A stretch of DNA of 10,903 bases. It comes from Promethearchaeota archaeon (GTDB taxonomy: Archaea; Asgardarchaeota; Lokiarchaeia; Sigyniarchaeales; Promethearchaeaceae). The stretch is from assembly GCA_014729055.1 (NCBI GenBank), contig WJKO01000762.1:1-10903 (forward strand), in the 5' to 3' direction. The position numbers were made by a program, and so were the translations under genes. A model generated the notes under the pieces. It did no database searches and was not told where the DNA came from. It was given only the letters and a program-made list of their open reading frames with translations. How positions within the stretch are numbered: position 1 is the first letter of the stretch; every line of letters starts with the position of its first letter. This document shows, one piece after another, positions 1-6,506 of this stretch.

Positions 1-1079
1 GTTGTTGCCGTTGTATGAGTTCTAAGAAGAGACATTTTTGCAATCTTGGCACTCCAATTATATTTCCAACCAGTTGAACCCGATGATCCGCCATTTTCGT
101 GCGTTTCTTTTACGGCATCTACCCATTTTTTTTCGGGTAATTTGCCCTCCTTTGGATTGGATAAATAGAATGTATCATGTAACTCTCGAGCGGGATGATC
201 TTGCGGTTGATATAATGAATCAAAGTTATAGAATGCAGTTTCTACGATTGGTCCTTTGATTTCAATAAATCCCATTGATAGGAAAATTTCCCGAATTTGG
301 TTGATTAGGATAGTCATTGGGTGGAGTTTCCCGGCATTTAATTTTGGACCTGGATTCTTGACCTCAAATGGTTTAAGTTTATCGATCTTATCTTTCCAAC
401 TACCATCATCGAGCATCTCGGGTGTAATTCTGGTAATATAGTCTCCTACTTCTTCAACTTGCTTTAGCTTAATATCTGTTCCCTTTTTGGTTAATGATAT
501 AATCCTTTGATTATATGAGTTTTTTGTAACGAATTTCCGTTTAAATAGGATCTTAATATCCTTCTGTAAAGATTTTGGTATATCTTTCTTAAACACGCAC
601 TTTTTATCTTTAAATTTTTCAAGTAATTTTTCAGTACTACTTTTTTTGGGTTTTTTCTCATAGAGAAATATTGTGGGCTGTGCTGTTGCTTTACTTTCTC
701 GGGCCCATCCGTTTTTTTTCATATATGTGAGTCCAATAAAGAAGCGTTTTAGTTTCATACCAGAATTTTCTTTAAAATCGTTAATAGTATATTCATCACC
801 ATGTTCGACCAACATTTTATATAATTGGCGTTCTGGTAAGCCATTTTGTATGTATTCTCTCATTTCATTGGTCGGAATAAGCTCTGTAACAGCCTCCTCT
901 GTAAATTTAACGAGTTTTTTGGTTGATAATTCATATACAGCTTGTGTCATTAAAACTTCATATTCCATATTCATTTTATCACACAATTCTCTCGCTTCAA
1001 TAGGAGTTCCGACCTTTTTTAATATCTTTAATACTTTTATTGAATTTTCTTTTAATTCTATTTTAGCCAATGAACTCAC
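1..1079 (-). CDS. pheS: Phenylalanine--tRNA ligase alpha subunit, archaeal type (partial, 3' end outside window)
   Basis: This is the catalytic alpha chain of the cytoplasmic heterotetrameric enzyme that charges tRNA-Phe with phenylalanine. Reading the minus strand from GTG at 1079 gives 359 uninterrupted codons to the window edge. Residues 1 to about 200 are helical, winged-helix-like and lysine-rich, as in archaeal and eukaryotic alpha chains. The class II synthetase core follows: GKLHPM ends at residue 255, then MGFIEIKGPIVE, then NFDSLYQPQDHPARE (Q293-E299) and DTFYL. The tract LLRTHTTA (R353-T357) opens motif 2. About 140 C-terminal residues, including motif 3, should lie beyond position 1. 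The frame has a stop two codons before the GTG, so the start is GTG 1079 or TTG 1070. There is no clear Shine-Dalgarno site, and the TATA-like box 27-36 bases upstream suggests a leaderless mRNA. It diverges from the sialidase and is unrelated to it in function. Confidence 0.95.
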   Translation of the reverse strand, partial: MSSLAKIELKENSIKVLKILKKVGTPIEARELCDKMNMEYEVLMTQAVYELSTKKLVKFTEEAVTELIPTNEMREYIQNGLPERQLYKMLVEHGDEYTINDFKENSGMKLKRFFIGLTYMKKNGWARESKATAQPTIFLYEKKPKKSSTEKLLEKFKDKKCVFKKDIPKSLQKDIKILFKRKFVTKNSYNQRIISLTKKGTDIKLKQVEEVGDYITRITPEMLDDGSWKDKIDKLKPFEVKNPGPKLNAGKLHPMTILINQIREIFLSMGFIEIKGPIVETAFYNFDSLYQPQDHPARELHDTFYLSNPKEGKLPEKKWVDAVKETHENGGSSGSTGWKYNWSAKIAKMSLLRTHTTAT

Positions 1080-1105
1080 ATCTTACTTGCTTAATTGAAA
1101 TACAT

Positions 1106-1115
1106 CATATATTTT
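1106..1115 (-). promoter_or_regulatory. TATA-like box for pheS
   Basis: Read on the minus strand the bases are AAAATATATG. The centre lies about 31 bases upstream of the GTG at 1079, which would put transcription start at or next to the start codon and give a leaderless message, common in archaea. The call rests on spacing and composition only, in an AT-rich gap. Confidence 0.45.
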
Positions 1116-1235
1116 GATGTTAATTTTTGTTATTGTGGAAAGAATTAAAATTTTTCATAATAAATGAATTAAATTTGCGAAATCTTTAAGAAATCGTCGG
1201 ATAATCTTATGTATTCACAAGGAATTGTTTACAAT

Positions 1236-1251
1236 AGAATTCTTGAATTCT
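1236..1251. repeat. Short near-palindrome upstream of the sialidase gene
   Basis: AGAATTC and GAATTCT flank a two-base TT centre, so two GAATTC words sit within 16 bases, 41 bases before the sialidase start. The arms are exact inverted repeats and could form an operator half-site pair. Directly after it comes TCTTAAAGA (1251-1259), the inverse complement of TCTTTAAGA at 1183-1191. No regulator is known here, and chance in AT-rich DNA is possible. Confidence 0.3.
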
Positions 1252-1292
1252 CTTAAAGAAGAATTAATGAACGAAGAAAAATAATTGTTCTT

Positions 1293-2870
1293 ATGATAGA
1301 TAAGATAATAACGGAGAAACTTATTCTTAGGATTCTTGCTTTTATGATGATTTTATTAGGAGCCATTATAGCAAGTTTGCCATTGGGTTTCTGGGATTTT
1401 TTAATTACATACCAATTTAAACCTACAGTCCGTCCTCTCTATCCAATATATTACGGATCTATCTTATTTGCGGGAATAATGATAATGATTTTTGGTGTTT
1501 TAGGTTTAAAAAAAACATTTCTTATTAAAATCAAAAAGGAAAAAGAAAGTAAGTTAGAATGGATATTGCCATTGCTCAGTATTGTTTTAGCCATAACTTT
1601 ACCGATAATCGTATTATCCGTCTATGTAACTGTCAGTTATCTTATTGCGGATAAATTATATCTTTTAATCAAACTCGCATTATTTGCAACAATTATATTA
1701 TCTGTTATTTTGACTTTTTCTGGCATCTCTACAATATTTAATCTCGTAAAAAAAAGAGGCACCGAGAAAGTCATAAAAATGGCGAGTGCAATACCGTTAA
1801 TACTCCTCATTATGGGTGGGACTATTGCTGGGGTCTTATTTGGTCCTCCAGATGCCCAATGTCAGCCTTACCCTGAAGATTTGCCTTTTAAAACGACAAT
1901 CTATAAACAAGGAGATTTTGGATATAATACTTTCAAAATTCCGACTATGATTACAGCCAAGAATGGTACGATTCTAGCGTTTGCTGAAGCTCGTGTTGAA
2001 AATCAAGAAGACTGGGGGAAAATGGACATGGTGGTGAGAAAAAGTTATGATGGGGGTTCAACTTGGACTTCGCTAAATGTATTGGTGTCTGAAGGGCAGC
2101 AGACGATTGGAAATACTTGCCCAGTAGTCGATAACACCACCGGATACATTTGGGTTATATTTTGTAAAGAAAATGATAGATGTTTCAAAATGCACAGCGA
2201 GGATCACGGAGAGACTTGGTCGGTTCCTATTGAAATAACAGAAGATGTAAAGCTTGATGATTGGGGTTGGTACGCGACGGGACCTACGCATGGGATTCAA
2301 TTAGAAGATGGAACGCTTATGATTCCCGCAGATCATATAGTAGACCTGAAAATGCATGCACATGTCATTTTTAGTAAAGATCACGGAGAAACTTGGGAAT
2401 TAGGGGGAAATGTTCCAGGCGGAGAGGAAGCAAGCATTGTTGAGCTAAAAAATGGCGACATATATATGAATGTTCGTCATGTGAAACCAGGCTACAGGCT
2501 AACTGCAATTAGCGAGGATAAAGGAATGAATTGGAAAAATATTTCTCTTGATTATTCCCTTCCAGATCCTGCATGCCAAGGGAATCTAATTGAAATGCAA
2601 AATCCACATTCATCTGGAGAAAGTATATACCTATTTTCCAATGCGGCGGATTCTTTACATCGGGAAAAAATGACGGTAAGAATAAGCTATGACGAATGTC
2701 AAACGTGGACGATTTCAAAGCTTTTATATTCTGGAATGGCATCTTATTCTGATTTATCTTTAATCAATTCATCAACCAACACCATCGGCTGCCTATTTGA
2801 AAAAGGATGCAATTATTATGCGGAAGAAATAGTATTCACACGTTTTACATTAGATTATGTCGAGAACTAA
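1293..2870 (+). CDS. Membrane-anchored exo-alpha-sialidase-like protein (GH33 fold)
   Basis: This is a 525-residue protein with two parts. Residues 1-184 hold five hydrophobic segments (about 10-32, 51-72, 90-114, 123-150, 163-184). Lysine-rich loops at 72-87 and 151-162 place the C-terminal domain outside the cell. Residues 200-525 are a six-bladed sialidase domain with five Asp boxes of S-x-D-x-G-x-T-W type (251, 302, 361, 407, 465; the last two are degenerate). By motif spacing against characterised GH33 enzymes, the catalytic set appears to be D240 (acid/base), E379 (in GGEEASIVEL), R395 and R463 (triad arginines) and Y485 (nucleophile, in ASYSDL). The usual FRIP motif reads FKIP (214-217), so the first triad arginine is lysine. 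The family releases terminal sialic acids from glycans. Substrate and activity here are inferred, and a related glycan could be the target. The ATG at 1293 has no Shine-Dalgarno site but gives the complete first membrane segment. Confidence 0.85.
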   Translation: MIDKIITEKLILRILAFMMILLGAIIASLPLGFWDFLITYQFKPTVRPLYPIYYGSILFAGIMIMIFGVLGLKKTFLIKIKKEKESKLEWILPLLSIVLAITLPIIVLSVYVTVSYLIADKLYLLIKLALFATIILSVILTFSGISTIFNLVKKRGTEKVIKMASAIPLILLIMGGTIAGVLFGPPDAQCQPYPEDLPFKTTIYKQGDFGYNTFKIPTMITAKNGTILAFAEARVENQEDWGKMDMVVRKSYDGGSTWTSLNVLVSEGQQTIGNTCPVVDNTTGYIWVIFCKENDRCFKMHSEDHGETWSVPIEITEDVKLDDWGWYATGPTHGIQLEDGTLMIPADHIVDLKMHAHVIFSKDHGETWELGGNVPGGEEASIVELKNGDIYMNVRHVKPGYRLTAISEDKGMNWKNISLDYSLPDPACQGNLIEMQNPHSSGESIYLFSNAADSLHREKMTVRISYDECQTWTISKLLYSGMASYSDLSLINSSTNTIGCLFEKGCNYYAEEIVFTRFTLDYVEN

Positions 2871-2893
2871 GACCATGGGTCACTTTATGGTCT
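2870..2893 (+). repeat. Inverted repeat at the sialidase stop codon
   Basis: AGACCAT (2870-2876, starting at the last base of the stop codon) and ATGGTCT (2887-2893) are exact inverse complements with a 10-base loop. The hairpin lies in the 88-bp gap before the dehydratase gene. It has no T-run after it, so it is not a classical terminator. It could stabilise the transcript end or be an operator. Confidence 0.4.
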
Positions 2894-2958
2894 CTTGGTT
2901 TACAATCAACAACTATTAAAATGATCGGGGTTTTATTTCTCTTAGAGCTGTAAGATTA

Positions 2959-4677
2959 ATGTCCGATTCCAAATCTCAGAAACAAAAAAAGGCAAAGAAA
3001 TCCTCTGATGCTTACGGATTAGGGAAAAAGGATCCACGGCTTGCTTATAAGAGAGCTCTTTATATGGGATGTGGATATAATCAAGAAGAGCTCAATAAAC
3101 CGCATATTGGTATTGTGAATTCGTTTAATGAGGTTAACCCGGGGCATATTCATCTTGCTGAGTTAGCAGAACATGTAAAACTGGGTGTTAAAGAAGCTGG
3201 TGGAACGCCTATGGAATTTAATACTATCGCTATTTGTGACGGTATAGCTAATAGCGGATCGAATAGTAAATTCGTATTACCATCAAGAGATATTATTGCA
3301 TCAAGCGTGGAATGTCTCGTTCAAGCACATGGTTTTCATGGACTAGTATGTATTGCTTCATGTGACAAAATAATTCCTGGTATGGTAATGGGAGCAATTA
3401 GATGCAACCTTCCTACAATTTTTCTTACAGGAGGTGTTATGGATCCCGCCGAAATTCCTAATATTGGCGTTAAAGTCACCTCTGATATCAAGGAAGCCAT
3501 TGGAGAATGGAATGCCGGGAAAATAACCGATGAAGTATTCAATTTAATTGAAAGTATGACTTGTTGTACCCATGGGGCGTGTAATATGATGGGTACGGCA
3601 AATACTATGGCTTCCATAGTTGAAGCAATGGGATTATCGTTACCGGGTTGTGCAATAATACCCGCAATATCGAATGAACGAATACGACTTGCAAAAAAAA
3701 CTGGAAAGCAAATTCAATATTTGGTAAACAAGGATATTAAGATTAGAGACATTTTAAATAAGAATTCTCTGGAAAATGGTATAAGAATTGCACTGGCTCT
3801 TGGAGGAAGCAGTAATATGGTTCTCCATACATGCGCATTTGCTTATGAGTTGGATATTTCATTAAATCACAATGATTTTAATGAATTATCAAAGTCAACA
3901 CCTTTAATTGGAAAATTTAAACCTTCAACATCTCTCAATCTTAAAGATTTCTATTTAGCTGGTGGGGTTCCAGCCGCATTATTAGAACTAAAAAGCATCC
4001 TAAATATCGAAGAAATAACGGTAACTGGTGCCACTCTTAAAGAAAATTTAAAAAATGTAGTCAATCATAATAATAATGTCATACACAATTTGAATAATCC
4101 CATTTCTGAAGAAGGTGGGTTAGCTGTGCTAAAGGGATCTTTAGCGCCAGATGGAGCGATTATAAAACACTCGGCAGTTAATCCAAAAATGTTTAAACAT
4201 ACAGGTCCTGCAAAAGTCTTTGACTGTGAGGAAGAAGTAAAGGATGCTTTACTTAATAAGGAAGTAGAAAAGGGAGATGTTCTGGTAATTCGGTATGAGG
4301 GACCCAAAGGAGCCCCAGGAATGAGAGAACTTTCATTACCTGCAGCGATCTTAATAGGTATGGGTTTGGGTGATTCCGTGGCTATGATAACTGACGGAAG
4401 ATATAGTGGTGCAAGTCGCGGACCTTGTATCGGACATGTGTGTCCTGAAGCATTTGACGGAGGACCTATCGCATTTGTGGAGAATGGGGACACGATCAAG
4501 ATAGATATTCCTAATCGTACTCTTGATTTAATGATAGATGATCATATCCTGAAAGAAAGACGTAAGAAATGGAGAAAACCGAAACTAAAATATAGGAAAG
4601 GGATCTTATCTTTATACCCAAAAATTGTTTCAAGCGCAAAATATGGCGCCGTCTTAGATTTTAATAATAATAGATAG
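2959..4677 (+). CDS. ilvD: IlvD/Edd-family dehydratase (dihydroxy-acid or sugar-acid dehydratase)
   Basis: This 572-residue protein spans the whole IlvD/Edd fold, close to the usual 550-570 plus a short lysine-rich N-terminal tail (SDSKSQKQKKAKK). The family uses an iron-sulfur cluster to dehydrate 2,3-dihydroxy acids. It includes dihydroxy-acid dehydratase of valine and isoleucine synthesis and the gluconate, xylonate and arabonate dehydratases. Visible motifs are NSFNEVNPGH (54-63), ICDGIAN (C93, D94), LPSRD (107-111), ASCDKIIPGM (C135, D136, and K137, the lysine that is carbamylated in homologues), CCTHGACNMMGTANTM (C208) and YEGPKGAPGMRE (446-457). TDGRYSGASRGPCIGH (478-493) is the most conserved stretch. 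Position 62 is G, not the Cys of the plant-type [2Fe-2S] group, while C93, C135 and C208 are present. The IlvD segment usually reading MGHEGMKYS is NSGSNSKFV here, so substrate is uncertain. No other ilv or leu gene is nearby; sugar genes are. The symbol marks the family only. Confidence 0.85.
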   Translation: MSDSKSQKQKKAKKSSDAYGLGKKDPRLAYKRALYMGCGYNQEELNKPHIGIVNSFNEVNPGHIHLAELAEHVKLGVKEAGGTPMEFNTIAICDGIANSGSNSKFVLPSRDIIASSVECLVQAHGFHGLVCIASCDKIIPGMVMGAIRCNLPTIFLTGGVMDPAEIPNIGVKVTSDIKEAIGEWNAGKITDEVFNLIESMTCCTHGACNMMGTANTMASIVEAMGLSLPGCAIIPAISNERIRLAKKTGKQIQYLVNKDIKIRDILNKNSLENGIRIALALGGSSNMVLHTCAFAYELDISLNHNDFNELSKSTPLIGKFKPSTSLNLKDFYLAGGVPAALLELKSILNIEEITVTGATLKENLKNVVNHNNNVIHNLNNPISEEGGLAVLKGSLAPDGAIIKHSAVNPKMFKHTGPAKVFDCEEEVKDALLNKEVEKGDVLVIRYEGPKGAPGMRELSLPAAILIGMGLGDSVAMITDGRYSGASRGPCIGHVCPEAFDGGPIAFVENGDTIKIDIPNRTLDLMIDDHILKERRKKWRKPKLKYRKGILSLYPKIVSSAKYGAVLDFNNNR

Positions 4678-4722
4678 TTAGAGTAATATTTATCGTTCAA
4701 TCTTAAAGAAAAAATAGGTAAA

Positions 4723-4730
4723 TTTTTATA
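4723..4730 (+). promoter_or_regulatory. TATA-like box before the coiled-coil gene
   Basis: TTTTTATA lies 37-44 bases before the ATG at 4767, which would give a leader of roughly a dozen bases. A purine-rich stretch with AATAGG precedes it where a BRE would sit. This suggests the gene has its own transcript rather than depending on the dehydratase upstream. Support is spacing and composition only. Confidence 0.4.
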
Positions 4731-4766
4731 ACAAATACATAAAAGACTAATTAGATGTGAATTTAG

Positions 4767-5180
4767 ATGATTGAAGAATTAAAAGCAGAATTGCAGAAAT
4801 TAGAGGATAGTAAAGCCGAAGCTCAACCTAAAATTGATGAATTAAATAAAGAACGAAACAAAGAACTTGCATTGGTTGAGCAAAGATATGATGCGCTAAT
4901 TGCTAATGTTTCTAAAGATGTCGATGAGTTAGAAGAAAAAGTCTATAATGATCTCATAGAATCCTTTGAAAAAATTGTGATGCATGAATTTGATGCTAAA
5001 AGGAGCACCAATATATACCGAATAACGAAAAAACTTAAAGCTTATACCCAATTTGTATCCGATTTAGATATGTATCCAAAGGAATTGGCAGAAAAACTTC
5101 AACAAGTGGTCAGTCAAGAAATTACAATTGAAGATGTAGCGTACAATGTAGATAAGCTTAAAGGCAAATATCTTAAGTAA
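4767..5180 (+). CDS. Small charged coiled-coil protein of unknown function
   Basis: I do not recognise this 137-residue protein. Residues 2 to about 75 show heptad-like spacing of Leu/Ile/Val among Glu and Lys (EELKAELQKLED, DELNKERNKELALVEQ, DVDELEEKVYNDLIESFEKI), a probable long coiled coil. Residues 76-137 look like a small helical domain containing YRITKKLKAYTQFVSDL and a C-terminal LKGKYLK. There is no cysteine, signal peptide or membrane segment, so it is probably a cytosolic oligomer or scaffold. Charge pattern and length faintly resemble stalk subunits such as V/A-type ATPase E/H chains, but no ATPase genes are near and I would not assign that. It has about 90-bp gaps on both sides and a TATA-like box at 4723-4730. 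The amino-acid composition and unbroken frame support a real gene. The ATG at 4755 is followed at once by TGA, so 4767 is the start. Confidence 0.75.
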   Translation: MIEELKAELQKLEDSKAEAQPKIDELNKERNKELALVEQRYDALIANVSKDVDELEEKVYNDLIESFEKIVMHEFDAKRSTNIYRITKKLKAYTQFVSDLDMYPKELAEKLQQVVSQEITIEDVAYNVDKLKGKYLK

Positions 5181-5270
5181 TCAGTAGTCTATAGTAAAGG
5201 AAAAATATTTTCTTTAAGATCTAATTAGTTAAATAGCAGTAAATAATACTTATTTTAAATGTGAGCATCA

Positions 5271-6506
5271 ATGGCAGATAAGATTAAAGTCGGAGTTATA
5301 GGATTGGGGAGAATAAGCTCTCTTCATTTACCTGCCTATAAACCAGAATCAAATATCAATGCGGAACTGGTTTCAATCTGTGATTCTAGTAGAAAAAAGC
5401 GAAAAAATATTGCAGCAGAATATCACATAGATTCAAATCATGTATATAAAGACTACAAGGATCTATTATCCGATAATACAATAGACGCGGTTGAAATATT
5501 AACACCTCACCATTTACATCATGAAATGACCATTCAAGCGGCAAAATCGGGCAAACACATATCATTACAAAAAGTACCCGCAATGACTCTTTCTGAAATG
5601 GACGATATGATCAATGTTACAAAATCTAATGATGTCAAATTTCGCGTATTCGAAAATTTTCGGTTCTATGAGCCATATATGAAAACTATGGAATTAATCC
5701 AAAATGGTGTTATTGGAGAAGTAGATCGTGTAGATTATTCTATGCTTGGCGGCATTTCGCTTTTAGGTTCATGGTCTGTTCCGCTTATGGCATGGAAGTG
5801 GAGAATTTCCGAAAAATCAAACTATAGATCTCCAAATGTGTGGGATGATGGTTATCACAAACATAGCATTATCGCGTGGTTTTTACCGGACAAAATTGAA
5901 TCAGTATTAGCTTGGCAAGGGGCTTATAGAATAAAAGGAGTTATTCCAGTAGATACGCCGACAGTCATCATATATTCGTGTAAGAATAAATCAAAATATG
6001 GTGTTTGGAATATAAGCATGCATGACCATGTCCCTATGAAAAATAAATATTATGGATGCGATGAATTCGTTAAAGTCGTTGGATCTAAAGGATTAATTAT
6101 GATTCCTGGCTGTACAGGTTCTCTTTATGAGGGTTGTGAGGATGGGGGTATAAAAGAAGGTGTCCATTGGGTCGGAAAAAATGGAGTATGGAAATCCGAT
6201 TTAAACGTAGATACTGATTGGGCTTCTTCGTTTTTAAACTGTTCTCGAGCATTTATTGAGGGAATACGAAACGATACTGAAATACCTCTAATTCCAGAAG
6301 AAGCGCGATATATTTTAAAAATTGGGCTTGCTATACTTAGTTCAGTCCGAAACGGCTTTCGTGAAGTAAAATTAAAAGAAATAAAGGACGGTATCATAAA
6401 GGGACACAATTATATTGAGCCTTCGGTAGGAGAAACAGAAGATATAGAGAAGGATACAAAAATCAGTAAAGATACTGAGCAAGATGATATTGAGAACGGA
6501 ACTTAA
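5271..6506 (+). CDS. Gfo/Idh/MocA-family oxidoreductase
   Basis: This 411-residue NAD(P)-dependent dehydrogenase belongs to a family acting mainly on sugars and cyclitols. The N-terminal Rossmann domain (about 1-125) begins KVGVIGLGRISSLHLPAY, with the dinucleotide-binding GLG at 11-13. It continues with AELVSICDSS and the family segment AVEILTPHHLHHEMTIQAAKSGKH. The catalytic-lysine motif, usually EKP, reads LQKVPA with K101. The C-terminal alpha/beta domain carries WDDGYHKH (D192/D193, H196), the conserved Asp-x-x-x-His site, and ends with the usual GLAILSSVRNG helix. Residues 385-411 form an acidic tail (ETEDIEKDTKISKD) not needed for the fold. Family relatives include myo-inositol and glucose-fructose oxidoreductases, GH109 enzymes and the 2,7-anhydro-sialic-acid oxidoreductase. 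The sialidase upstream makes the last comparison interesting but unproven. It converges on the transporter gene, and the two stop codons overlap in TTAA at 6503-6506. Confidence 0.9.
   Translation: MADKIKVGVIGLGRISSLHLPAYKPESNINAELVSICDSSRKKRKNIAAEYHIDSNHVYKDYKDLLSDNTIDAVEILTPHHLHHEMTIQAAKSGKHISLQKVPAMTLSEMDDMINVTKSNDVKFRVFENFRFYEPYMKTMELIQNGVIGEVDRVDYSMLGGISLLGSWSVPLMAWKWRISEKSNYRSPNVWDDGYHKHSIIAWFLPDKIESVLAWQGAYRIKGVIPVDTPTVIIYSCKNKSKYGVWNISMHDHVPMKNKYYGCDEFVKVVGSKGLIMIPGCTGSLYEGCEDGGIKEGVHWVGKNGVWKSDLNVDTDWASSFLNCSRAFIEGIRNDTEIPLIPEEARYILKIGLAILSSVRNGFREVKLKEIKDGIIKGHNYIEPSVGETEDIEKDTKISKDTEQDDIENGT

Noticed and set aside
38..1098. Plus-strand open frames at 38-259, 256-441 and 673-1098
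   Set aside because: They lie opposite pheS, whose minus-strand product has clear class II synthetase motifs; the plus-strand products have no recognisable domain.
1183..1259. A structured RNA formed by TCTTTAAGA and TCTTAAAGA in the pheS/sialidase gap
   Set aside because: The arms are nine AT-rich bases separated by about 60 unpaired bases, too weak to claim an RNA gene or riboswitch.
2073..4499. Minus-strand frames of 75-144 residues inside the sialidase and dehydratase genes
   Set aside because: They are shadows of strongly supported plus-strand genes, and I saw no ribosome-binding site or domain.
4767..5180. Calling the coiled-coil protein a V/A-type ATPase E or H subunit
   Set aside because: The resemblance is only length and charge; no ATPase genes are nearby and no diagnostic motif is visible.
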